12,159 nt of DNA from JAXHUH01 sp034211175 (lineage in GTDB: Bacteria > Actinomycetota > Acidimicrobiia > Acidimicrobiales > CAIXPF01), in contig JAXHUH010000228.1 in assembly GCA_034211175.1 (NCBI GenBank), positions 1 through 12,159 on the forward strand. The letters run 5' to 3'. The notes beneath the pieces were generated by a model that saw only the letters and a program-made list of their open reading frames with translations, was not told where the DNA came from and searched no databases. Both the position numbers and the translations under genes were made by a program. This document shows, piece after piece, positions 1 through 7,313 of this stretch (the stretch's first letter is position 1; each line of letters opens with the position of its first letter).

Positions 1-107
1 TCAGGCTCCGGCCGCGCATAAAATGGCCCGATCAGCACCTCATACGGGTCGACCGGGTTGAGATCGGGTTCATAGCCAAGCGCGATGATATCGGGGTCCG
101 TCTGCAT
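1..107 (-). CDS. N-terminal fragment of an unassigned protein, possibly PaaI-like thioesterase
   Basis: The minus strand from an ATG at 107-105 is open to the window edge and gives 35 complete codons, beginning MQTDPDIIALGYEPD and continuing to a GPFYARPEP segment. The peptide is rich in Asp, Pro and Tyr and reads like a genuine N-terminus. It faintly resembles the start of hotdog-fold PaaI-family thioesterases, in which a G-Y-x-P stretch and a later GPFY segment precede the domain; this comes from memory of the family and is weak. Ten of 35 third positions are A or T (GAT, TAT, TTT, CTT, GAA, CCA, CCT), whereas the neighbouring genes almost never use such codons. No convincing Shine-Dalgarno lies upstream of the ATG. 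It overlaps the apparent 5' end of the divergent ATPase ORF. It could equally be a chance ORF, but the composition argues that it is real coding sequence of a different origin. Confidence 0.42.
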   Translation of the reverse strand, partial: MQTDPDIIALGYEPDLNPVDPYEVLIGPFYARPEP

Positions 108-2580
108 TACCGCGCCCCCATGGGCGGGATCGGACGGGGCGGCCGGGGTCGACGGGACCCGCCCGGCACCGGTGCGCCGCCGGGCCCGCAACCCGATCCT
201 CGGGCGCGACGAGGAGCTGCGACGCGTACTGGCCCTGCTCGCGAACGACGGCCTCGTCACCGTCACCGGGCCCGGGGGCGTCGGCAAGACCCGCCTCGCC
301 CGAGAGGTCGCCGATCGCTGGGACGGGCCGGTGCTGTTCGTCGAGCTCGACACGATCGAGACGGTCGACGCGGGGGGCGTGCTCGCCGCGGTCGTGGAGG
401 TCGCCGGCATCCGCACCGCCCGCACCGCGCTCGACCGGGACCGCTCGACGCTGACACCGACCGAACGCCTCGGCCACGAGCTGCGGGGCAGGAACGCGCT
501 CGTGGTCGTCGACAACTGCGAGCACGTGCTCGCGGAGGCCGCCACCGTCGTCGACGAGCTGGCCGACGCCGGCGACCTGACCGTCCTCGCGACCAGCCGC
601 GAGGGCCTGGGCATCGACGGCGAGCAGGTCGTCCCGCTGCGACCACTCGGCGGTGACGCCGTGGAGCTGTTCGTGGCCCGCGCCCGCGCCGTTCGGCCCG
701 ACTTCGAACCGGACGCGGTGGAGTCGGCCGCGATCGCGGCGCTCTGCGAACGCGTCGACGGCCTGCCGCTCGCCATCGAGCTCGCCGCGGCGCGGGTGCG
801 CACCATGCGCCCGTCCGAGCTGCTCGAGCGCCTCGACGGCCGGCCGAACCTGCTGCGGGCACCGCGCCGGTCGGGGCCGGCCCACCACACGAGCGTGACC
901 GAGCTGCTCGACTGGAGCCTCGACCTCCTCTTTGTCGCCGAACGCCGACTGCTCGCCCGGTTGAGCGTGTTCTCCGGCTCGTTCGCGATCGACGCGGCGG
1001 AGGCGGTCGGCGCCTCGGCCGAGCTGCGACGCGAGGAGGTGGTCGACCTGCTCGACCGCCTCGTCGACAAGTCGCTGCTGGCCGTGGAGGAGCATCCGGA
1101 GGGGACCGGGACCCACGACCCGGCGGGCGCGACCCGGTACCGGCTGCTGCACCTCGTCCGCTCCCACGTCGCGACCGAGCTGGTCGGGCCCGATCGCGTC
1201 GACGCGACGCGCCGTCACCTCGGCCATCACCTCGCCCTCGCCGAGCGGGCGAACGACGGCGTGCGGGGGCCGGAGGTCGGGCACTGGGTCGAGGTGCTCG
1301 AGCAGGAGCAGGCGGAGCTCGCGGCCGCGCTCGACCACGCCTTCGTGCACGACCCGGACGCGGGGATCACGCTCACCGCGCGCCTCTCGTGGTTCTGGTT
1401 CATCACCGGCCGCCAGCTCGAGCTCGTCCGACGGGCCGCGCAGGCGCTCGGCGCCCGCATCGACGGGGCCGAGGCGGCCCGGCATCCGGACCGCAGCTGG
1501 ATCGCGTCGCTCGCGGCGATCGAGGGCCACGAACCCGCCATCCCCGAGGCGATCGAGGTGGCCGGACGGGTTCCGGAGAGCCTGCTCGATGCGCTGACGC
1601 TCATCGGCGCCGGTGCGGTGTGCCTCCAGCAGGGCATGACCGAGCGGGGCACCGCCGCGCTCCGCAGGGCGCGGGCGATGTTCGTCGAGCACGACCACGA
1701 GTGGGGCCTCGGCGTCGCCGCCGCACTCGAGGGCATGGCCCAGTTCTGGACCGGGGGTCTCGCCGGCGCCGAGGAGAAGCTCGCCGTCGCCCAGGACCTG
1801 GTGCGGGCGAGCGGCGACCCGTGGCAGCTCGCGTTCCTGACCAGCACGCGCGCCGACCTCGCCATCGTGCGCGGCGACTACGAGCACGCCGAGGCGCTCT
1901 ACGAGGAGGCCCTGGCATCGGCCACCGAGCTGCGGCTCGGTCACGCCGTGGTCCAGATCACGAACGGCCTGGCGGACCTCGCCATCCTGACCGGCCGGCC
2001 CGGCGATGCGCTGGCGATGCTCGATGACGCGCGACGCCACGCGGCGCGGGTCGGGGCACAGGAGACGATGGTCCAGATCGACACGGCGATGGGCCTCGCC
2101 CTCCACCGCCTGGGCCGTCGCGAGGAGGCCTCGGCCACCTATCGCTCGGCGCTCGACAAGATCCAGCCGGGGTTCAAGGCCGGCGAGTCGCTCATCCTGT
2201 GCCGCCTCGCCGACGTCACCCTGGACCTCGGCGACCACGCCGGCGCGCGCGACCACCTGCAACGGGCGACGGCGCTCGTCGGCAACGGCGTCGATCGCCA
2301 GCGTGCGACCGCCCTCGTCCTCGAGGGCTGGGCGACGCTCCTGGCGGCCGAGCATCGGCCCATCGCCGCGGCGCGGGCGCTCGGGTGCGCCGAGCGGTTG
2401 CGCGACGACGCCGGCGCCCCCCTGGCGTCGGGCGAGCGCGGCGCCGTCGACCTGGTCCGGTGCACGCTCGAGCGGGAGCTGGGTGCCGGCGGGTTGCGCG
2501 ACGAGCTGGCGGCCGGGGCGCGATCGACGCTCGACGCCGTGCTCGACGAGGTCTGCGGCACCGGCGACCGCGTGGCCTGA
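85..2580 (+). CDS. STAND/NB-ARC-type ATPase with C-terminal TPR-like repeats
   Basis: This is an 831-residue predicted signal-transduction ATPase of the type found in LuxR/SARP-like and adenylate-cyclase-linked regulators. The P-loop GPGGVGKT lies at residues 62-69, the Walker B strand ALVVVDN at 138-144, and a sensor-like LTVLATSRE at 165-173. The GLPLAIELAAAR motif of NB-ARC proteins is at 226-237. A winged-helix-like segment ends in RYRLLHLVRSHVATEL near 351-366, as is usual in this family. From about 400 the protein is alpha-helical, with TPR-like units such as GDYEHAEALYEEAL (597-610) and GRPGDALAMLDDAR (637-650). No DNA-binding HTH, BTAD or cyclase domain is present, so the output is unknown. 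The ATG at 85 is only the first in-frame start after a stop at 73-75. It has no ribosome-binding site, and its first codons (ATA, ATT) overlap the foreign-looking left edge. The real gene may start at GTG 172 or be 5'-truncated. The stop is followed by a hairpin at 2657-2677. Confidence 0.85.
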   Translation: MISGSVCITAPPWAGSDGAAGVDGTRPAPVRRRARNPILGRDEELRRVLALLANDGLVTVTGPGGVGKTRLAREVADRWDGPVLFVELDTIETVDAGGVLAAVVEVAGIRTARTALDRDRSTLTPTERLGHELRGRNALVVVDNCEHVLAEAATVVDELADAGDLTVLATSREGLGIDGEQVVPLRPLGGDAVELFVARARAVRPDFEPDAVESAAIAALCERVDGLPLAIELAAARVRTMRPSELLERLDGRPNLLRAPRRSGPAHHTSVTELLDWSLDLLFVAERRLLARLSVFSGSFAIDAAEAVGASAELRREEVVDLLDRLVDKSLLAVEEHPEGTGTHDPAGATRYRLLHLVRSHVATELVGPDRVDATRRHLGHHLALAERANDGVRGPEVGHWVEVLEQEQAELAAALDHAFVHDPDAGITLTARLSWFWFITGRQLELVRRAAQALGARIDGAEAARHPDRSWIASLAAIEGHEPAIPEAIEVAGRVPESLLDALTLIGAGAVCLQQGMTERGTAALRRARAMFVEHDHEWGLGVAAALEGMAQFWTGGLAGAEEKLAVAQDLVRASGDPWQLAFLTSTRADLAIVRGDYEHAEALYEEALASATELRLGHAVVQITNGLADLAILTGRPGDALAMLDDARRHAARVGAQETMVQIDTAMGLALHRLGRREEASATYRSALDKIQPGFKAGESLILCRLADVTLDLGDHAGARDHLQRATALVGNGVDRQRATALVLEGWATLLAAEHRPIAAARALGCAERLRDDAGAPLASGERGAVDLVRCTLERELGAGGLRDELAAGARSTLDAVLDEVCGTGDRVA

Positions 2581-2630
2581 CCCACGGCACCGAGCCTCCG
2601 CCGGCCGTCCCAACCAGATCTGATCGGCGG

Positions 2631-2652
2631 TTTCACCCGCGGTTCAAGGAGT
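2631..2652 (+). promoter_or_regulatory. Possible PHO-box-like direct repeat upstream of the nucleotidase gene
   Basis: Two TTCA cores lie exactly 11 bp apart (2632-2635 and 2643-2646), giving TTTCACC, a 4-nt spacer, then GTTCAAG. A third TTCA at 2652-2655 is out of phase (9 bp). Actinobacterial PhoP boxes are 11-bp direct repeats with a conserved GTTCACC-like half, so the spacing and the first unit fit. The site is about 50-70 bp upstream of the candidate -10 at 2701-2706, a sensible position for an activator of a secreted phosphatase. This is an inference from two degenerate repeats only. Confidence 0.28.
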
Positions 2653-2656
2653 TCAG

Positions 2657-2677
2657 CGAGCGTTGGTGTGACGCTCG
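2657..2677 (+). terminator. Hairpin between the ATPase gene and the nucleotidase gene
   Basis: CGAGCGT (2657-2663) and ACGCTCG (2671-2677) are perfect 7-bp inverted arms around the 7-nt loop TGGTGTG. It lies 76 bp after the stop of the ATPase gene and upstream of the nucleotidase promoter. There is no U-tract, but many actinobacterial intrinsic terminators lack one. It could instead be a protein-binding palindrome, given its place between the PHO-box-like repeats and the -10. Confidence 0.4.
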
Positions 2678-2700
2678 TCCGGAATTCGACCTCACCTCGT

Positions 2701-2706
2701 TACCGT
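2701..2706 (+). promoter_or_regulatory. Candidate -10 element TACCGT for the nucleotidase gene
   Basis: TACCGT fits the TANNNT consensus of actinobacterial -10 boxes. It would place the transcription start near 2713 and give a leader of about 26 nt that contains the ribosome-binding site at 2723-2730. No clear -35 hexamer is seen. The same TACSGTG heptamer precedes the MarR and helicase genes. Confidence 0.4.
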
Positions 2707-2722
2707 GACGTTGCCGAAAACA

Positions 2723-2730
2723 GGGGAGGG
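2723..2730 (+). promoter_or_regulatory. Ribosome-binding site that fixes the GTG start of the nucleotidase
   Basis: GGGGAGGG lies 8 nt before GTG 2739. The alternative ATG at 2760 would be 29 nt away, too far to use this site, so GTG 2739 is preferred. Confidence 0.7.
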
Positions 2731-2738
2731 AACCCACG

Positions 2739-4511
2739 GTGCCTACTGGTACACGTTCGATGCTGCGCGTCCTCGGGGCCGCATCACTGGCCGCGGCGAC
2801 CGCCGCGGTCGGCCTGGCCGCTCCGGCGGCAGGCGCGACCGAGGAGGGGTACACGCTCTCGGTCTTCCATCACAACGATGCGGAGTCCGCGATCATCGCG
2901 GACGGGGACTTCGGCGGCGCCGCCCGCTTCGTCAACGCCACCTGGCGCTACCGCGCCGAGGCGGAGCAGGCCGGCAACGCGACGCTGATGGTCAACGCCG
3001 GCGACAGCTTCCTGGCGAGTCCCGAGTGGGCCGCCAACCCGTCGTACTGGTTCTACGACTCGATCTACCAGCAGATGGTCAACTACGACGTGATGGGGAT
3101 CGGGAACCACGAGTTCGACTTCGGTCCCGACGTCTTCGCCACGTTCATCAAGGGGTTCACCGCGGGCGACGCCACGCCGCCGTTCGTGTCGGCCAACCTC
3201 GACTTCTCGGGCGTGCCGTCGCTGCAGGCCTACGTGGACCAGGGCGTCCTCGCCCCGAGCACGGTCGTCGAGAAGGACGGCGAGCGCATCGGCGTCATCG
3301 GCGCCACCACCCCGCTGCTCGACGCCATCTCCAGCCCCGGTGACGTCGAGGTCGGTGACGTGGTCCCGGCCGTGCAGGCCGAGATCGACGCGCTGACGGC
3401 CGACGGTGTCGAGATCATCATCCTCGTCAGCCACCTCCAGAGCCTGAACAACGACATCGAGGTCGTGAGCCAGCTGAGCGGCCTCGACGCCGCCATCGGC
3501 GGTGGCGGCGACCAGCTCCAGGCCAACGAGGGCGACCTCCTCCTGCCCGACGACGAGGCCGATCCCGAGTTCCCGTACCCGTTGGTCGTCGCCGACGCCG
3601 ACGGCGACGAGGTCCCGGTCGTGTCCGGCCCGGGCGAGATGAACTACCTCGGCGAGCTGGTCCTCACCTTCGACGCCGACGGCGAGGTCACGAACGTCGG
3701 CGGCCAGCCCCACCGGGTCTCCGGCATCGAGCCCGAGCTCATCACGCCGCACCCGACGGTCGAGGCGCTGGTCGAGGCTCCGATCGCCGAGTTCGTCGCG
3801 GAGCTCGAGGCCGAGGTGATCGGCAGCTCCGACGTCGACCTCAACGGCCAGCGCGAGCCGGGCATCCGCACCCAGGAGACCGGCCTCGGCGACCTGATCG
3901 CCGACTCGCTGCTGTGGCAGGCGAACCAGCTCGCCGCGGACGCCGGTGTCGGTGAGGCCGACATCGCCCTCCAGAACGGTGGCGGCATCCGCAACGACAG
4001 CGTCATCCCGGCCGGCCCGATCACGGCGCTGACCACGTTCGACATCCTCCCGTTCGCGAACTTCGTGACGGTGGTCGAGGGCGTGGAGCCGGAGACGCTG
4101 GTCGAGATCCTCGAGAACGCGTACTCCGCGGTCGAGGACGTCGACGGCCGCTTCGCCCAGATCGCCGGGTTCAGCGTCGTCTACGACCCCTCCGCGCAGG
4201 CCCGCGAGGTCGACGAGGACGGCAACGTCCTCACCGACGGCGAGCGCATCGTGTCGGTCACGCTCGACGACGGCACCGCCATCGTCGCCGACGGCGAGAT
4301 CGTCGACGGCGCCCCGGCCGTGAACATCGCCACCATCGACTTCCTGGCCCGCGGTGGCGACCAGTACCCGTTCGGTGAGGACGCCACGTTCAGCCTCCTG
4401 GCGACCTCCTACCAGCAGGCGCTGGCCAACTACATCGTCGACGGCCTCGGCGGCACGATCAGCGCCGCCGACTACCCCGTCGACGGCGCCGGGCGCATCA
4501 CCACCGGCTGA
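2739..4511 (+). CDS. Secreted 5'-nucleotidase / metallophosphatase family protein
   Basis: This 590-residue exported protein should hydrolyse phosphate esters, such as nucleotides or cyclic nucleotides, outside the membrane. A Sec signal peptide covers about residues 1-33 (RSMLR, a hydrophobic Ala-rich core, then APAAGA before TEEG). The N-terminal calcineurin-like domain has NDAE (46-49), NAGD (86-89), GNHEFD (122-127) and SHL (231-233). The usual GHxH motif appears as GGGD at 255-258. The C-terminal 5_nucleotid_C domain has the substrate-binding NGGGIR (413-418), FDILPF (434-439) and DFLARGGDQYPF (534-545). The D-x-H and GHxH histidines are thus replaced by D47-A-E49 and G256/D258. I recall similar DxE/GGGD patterns in a subset of the family, so activity is plausible, but the metal content may differ. 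There is no LPXTG motif or C-terminal membrane anchor, so it is probably freely secreted. It starts at GTG with a good ribosome-binding site. Its last 14 bp overlap the convergent cyclic-di-GMP gene. Confidence 0.9.
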   Translation: MPTGTRSMLRVLGAASLAAATAAVGLAAPAAGATEEGYTLSVFHHNDAESAIIADGDFGGAARFVNATWRYRAEAEQAGNATLMVNAGDSFLASPEWAANPSYWFYDSIYQQMVNYDVMGIGNHEFDFGPDVFATFIKGFTAGDATPPFVSANLDFSGVPSLQAYVDQGVLAPSTVVEKDGERIGVIGATTPLLDAISSPGDVEVGDVVPAVQAEIDALTADGVEIIILVSHLQSLNNDIEVVSQLSGLDAAIGGGGDQLQANEGDLLLPDDEADPEFPYPLVVADADGDEVPVVSGPGEMNYLGELVLTFDADGEVTNVGGQPHRVSGIEPELITPHPTVEALVEAPIAEFVAELEAEVIGSSDVDLNGQREPGIRTQETGLGDLIADSLLWQANQLAADAGVGEADIALQNGGGIRNDSVIPAGPITALTTFDILPFANFVTVVEGVEPETLVEILENAYSAVEDVDGRFAQIAGFSVVYDPSAQAREVDEDGNVLTDGERIVSVTLDDGTAIVADGEIVDGAPAVNIATIDFLARGGDQYPFGEDATFSLLATSYQQALANYIVDGLGGTISAADYPVDGAGRITTG

Positions 4512-7179
4512 TCCCACCGGCAGCGGCTCCGTCGTCGGCGGCTCCATCGTCGTCGGCGGCACGATCAGCCGCCGCCGTGCCCCGGGCCATCACGACCGGT
4601 GGCCGTGGAGCGACGAAGGCGGGGCGGGTCTGCGGACCCGCCCCGTCACGCGTCCCGGTGCGCACGCCGTTGCCCGCCACGGGAGCGACCCGGGGGACGA
4701 CGGCGTTCACCGACCGCGGATGGCCGAACCCGCGCCCGTCGCCGTGACCGTCCGTCCCGGCCCGACCGACGACCCGCCCGTCGGCCATCCACGCCTCGAC
4801 CTCGGCGGGGGTGACCGGCGGCGAGAACAGCCAGCCCTGGCCCTGCTCGCAGCGCGCCCGCAACCGCCGGCGCTGCTCCTCGTGCTCGATCCCCTCGGCC
4901 ACGATCTCGACACCCAGGGCCCGACCGAGGTCGACGAGCGTCCGGACCAGCCGGTCGGCGTCGAGGTCGGTCACGATCGACCGGTCGATCTTGAGGACGT
5001 CGACCGGCAGGTCCCGCAGCGACGCGAACGACGCGTAGCCGGTGCCGAAGTCGTCGAGCGCGAGGCGCACGCCGAGGTAGCGCACCGCCCGGAGACGCTC
5101 GGCGAGCCCGGCGGAGTCGCCGATGAGGTCCGCCTCGCTGACCTCGATCACGAGCGCGCCCGGCGGGAGCCCGAAGTCGACGAGCGCGTGGCGCAGGTCG
5201 TCGATGAAGCCGGCATGCGCGAGCTGGGACGCCGACACGTTGACCGAGACCGGAACGGCGAACCCCCTCCGCCGCCAGTACGCGGCCTGCCGGCACGCGT
5301 GGCGGACCACCCAGCGCCCGATCGTCACGATGGCGCCCGTCTCCTCGGCGAGGGGCAGGAAGTCCCCCGGCGTCAGGATCCCCCGCTCGGGGTGGTCCCA
5401 GCGCAGGAGCGACTCGAACGAGCGGATCGCTCCCGAGCCCATGTCGACGATCGGCTGGTAGACGAGCCGCAGCTCGCCGCGCTCGAGCACCGAGGCCAGG
5501 TCGGCCTCGAGGCGGAACCGGTCCTGCGCCGCCTCCCGCATGTCGGTCGTGAACACCGCGGCCGTGTTCCGGCCGTTGGCCTTCGCCTGGTAGAGCGCGA
5601 GGTCGGCGTCGCGCAGCAGCTCCCCCGCCGTGGCCGCGCCGGACCCGGTCGCCACCCCGATGCTGGCCGACGTGCGGATCGGGACGCCCGGCGCCGCCGA
5701 CAGCTCGAACGGCACCTCGAACACCTCGAGGATCCGTTCGGCCACCGCGGGCGGCCCGGGTGCGCCACCGGCCGGGGTCACCAGGACGACGAACTCGTCG
5801 CCGCCGAGCCGGCCGACGGTGTCGCCGGCGCGCACCGCCCCGACCAGCCGGCGGCTGGCGAGGCACAGCAGCTCGTCGCCCGCCCCGTGGCCGAGCGTGT
5901 CGTTGACGTCCTTGAACTTGTCGAGATCGAGGTAGAGCACCGACACGGGCGGCCAACCCCCGTGCGACCGGGCGGCCGCGACCAGGCGCTCGAGCTGGTC
6001 CATCACGTACGCCCGGTTCGGCAACCCGGTGAGCGAGTCGTGCAGTGCCAGGTGGCGCAGCTCGGCGGTCGTGTCCTCGACGACGGCGAGGGCCCGGGCC
6101 CGTGAGCGCGCCGGCAGCCAGACGAGCAGGAACAGCAGCACGGAGACCGACGCACCGGCGACGGTCGTGCCGACCGAGGTGAGGAGGTCGCCGAGCGGCA
6201 GCGCGGGTTCGGCGGTGATGGCCAGCTCCCAGTCGCCGTCGCTCATCGGCACCGCGACCGTTCGCTGCCACCATCCCCGATCGGCCATGGGCCGGTCGAC
6301 CCGGTTGACGAGCTGCCTCGAACCGTCCCGGTACGTCCGGAACACGGCCACGTGGAGCTCGTCGCGGCCGGCCAGGCCCGCCGAGACGATCGCATCGGGA
6401 TCGAAGCTCGCCGCCGCCCACCCGACGACGTCGGCGCGCCGCTCGGCCGGTGTCGCCGGGACGGCGCCGTCGCGGTAGATCGGCGCGACGGTGGCGACGA
6501 GGACGGGCTCCAGGAACGACACCGACGTCGGGGGCGACACGGCCATCTCCGCCGACGCCGCGGACAGGCGGAGGGCGTCGAGCAGGCGGGGAGCGTCGTC
6601 GTCGGGCGTCGGCGCGCAGGCATCGATCGGCCCGGTCACCCACTGGTCGGCCGCCGCGCCGCCGAGCACCATGAGCCGGAAGAGGCAGTACTCGCCACGA
6701 TCACCGGGTGGCATCACGCCGAGCGACGGGTCGACGCCGAGCCCGACGGCGGGGTCGTGCGCCATCTGGTCGAGCACGACCCCGAGACGGTCGTCGGCGA
6801 CGCGCTGGATGTACGCGTAGCCGATGCCGCCTTCGTAGCGCTCGCCGACGTTCGCGGCGTCGAGCCACTCGGCGAGCTCGTCGTTCGTCAACGACGGGTC
6901 TCCCTCGCGGCCGACGCGCAACCCGATCTCGGCGCGGAGCAGGGCCACGATGTCGGTGTTGCGGCGCAGGACCTGGCCCACGGCGGTTCCGACGTCGTCG
7001 GCCGACCGTTCGAACCGCTCGTGGGCGGCGTCGAGGCGCGTCCGGTAGCTCCACCAGCCCGCGACGCCCGAACCGACGAGCCCGCAGGCGAGCAGGAACC
7101 AGGCGCCACGGACGAGCGCGCTGCCCGCGCGCCCGCCGCGCGCCGCTCGCCGTCGTCTCGCCGCCCGCCCGTCGGTCAT
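4498..7179 (-). CDS. Membrane CHASE-GGDEF-EAL cyclic-di-GMP turnover protein
   Basis: This 893-residue protein is predicted to make and degrade cyclic di-GMP under control of an extracytoplasmic sensor. A basic N-terminus is followed by a first membrane helix at about 25-43. A CHASE-like sensor spans about 50-320, with GGIGYAYIQRV at 117-127 and EYC at 163-165. A second helix lies at about 332-355. The GGDEF domain (about 375-540) has intact GGDEF at 459-463, DLDKFKDVND at 418-427, and an RxxD inhibitory site (RAGD, 450-453) five residues before it. The EAL domain (about 555-800) has ESL at 589-591, SVNVS 645-649, DDFGTGYAS 709-717, KIDRS 730-734, AEGIE 761-765 and QGWLF 780-784, so the usual metal-binding and catalytic residues appear present. 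The last ~90 residues are a low-complexity Ala/Gly/Asp tail that reads through a strong hairpin and overlaps the nucleotidase gene. The ATG at 7179 has only a weak GC-rich ribosome-binding site. Nothing in the immediate context names its signal. Confidence 0.92.
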   Translation of the reverse strand: MTDGRAARRRRAARGGRAGSALVRGAWFLLACGLVGSGVAGWWSYRTRLDAAHERFERSADDVGTAVGQVLRRNTDIVALLRAEIGLRVGREGDPSLTNDELAEWLDAANVGERYEGGIGYAYIQRVADDRLGVVLDQMAHDPAVGLGVDPSLGVMPPGDRGEYCLFRLMVLGGAAADQWVTGPIDACAPTPDDDAPRLLDALRLSAASAEMAVSPPTSVSFLEPVLVATVAPIYRDGAVPATPAERRADVVGWAAASFDPDAIVSAGLAGRDELHVAVFRTYRDGSRQLVNRVDRPMADRGWWQRTVAVPMSDGDWELAITAEPALPLGDLLTSVGTTVAGASVSVLLFLLVWLPARSRARALAVVEDTTAELRHLALHDSLTGLPNRAYVMDQLERLVAAARSHGGWPPVSVLYLDLDKFKDVNDTLGHGAGDELLCLASRRLVGAVRAGDTVGRLGGDEFVVLVTPAGGAPGPPAVAERILEVFEVPFELSAAPGVPIRTSASIGVATGSGAATAGELLRDADLALYQAKANGRNTAAVFTTDMREAAQDRFRLEADLASVLERGELRLVYQPIVDMGSGAIRSFESLLRWDHPERGILTPGDFLPLAEETGAIVTIGRWVVRHACRQAAYWRRRGFAVPVSVNVSASQLAHAGFIDDLRHALVDFGLPPGALVIEVSEADLIGDSAGLAERLRAVRYLGVRLALDDFGTGYASFASLRDLPVDVLKIDRSIVTDLDADRLVRTLVDLGRALGVEIVAEGIEHEEQRRRLRARCEQGQGWLFSPPVTPAEVEAWMADGRVVGRAGTDGHGDGRGFGHPRSVNAVVPRVAPVAGNGVRTGTRDGAGPQTRPAFVAPRPPVVMARGTAAADRAADDDGAADDGAAAGGISRW
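4620..4645. terminator. Strong perfect hairpin, possible bidirectional terminator, inside the 3' end of the GGDEF-EAL ORF
   Basis: CGGGGCGGGTC (4620-4630) and GACCCGCCCCG (4635-4645) form a perfect 11-bp stem with a TGCG tetraloop. It lies 109 bp past the nucleotidase stop and within codons about 845-853 of the convergent gene. No T-run follows on either strand. Its place between convergent genes suggests a terminator, at least for the nucleotidase transcript. Confidence 0.55.
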
Positions 7180-7313
7180 CCGCTCGCCCGCCTGAAGGAT
7201 CGTCGTGGCGTTCCCATCGGCCGGACGCCCTGAGAATCAACTACACCACTATGAGTGATATCAGACGATCGGCGGCGCGCCTCACGAACGTGCGGGCGAC
7301 GTGGCCCGATGCC
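7180..7313. other. Intergenic region with an AT-rich patch upstream of the GGDEF-EAL gene
   Basis: This 134-bp gap separates two minus-strand genes. Positions about 7232-7265 are much more AT-rich than their surroundings and contain CACT-ATG-AGTG (7246-7256), a small inverted repeat. It probably holds the promoter of the GGDEF-EAL gene, but I could not pick convincing -10/-35 hexamers. Confidence 0.35.

Noticed and set aside
70..2613. 847-codon open frame on the minus strand opposite the STAND ATPase gene
   Set aside because: Its translation is Arg/Gly/Ala/Glu-rich without recognisable motifs. It is the usual antisense shadow of a gene with extreme GC at third positions, while the plus strand has clear ATPase motifs.
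2784..4562. 592-codon minus-strand frame opposite the nucleotidase gene
   Set aside because: Val/Asp/Leu-rich repetitive translation with no domain signal; the plus strand encodes a complete signal peptide and 5'-nucleotidase motifs.
4354..6105. 583-codon plus-strand frame opposite the GGDEF-EAL gene
   Set aside because: Starts inside the nucleotidase gene in another frame and encodes low-complexity sequence; the minus strand carries all GGDEF-EAL signatures.
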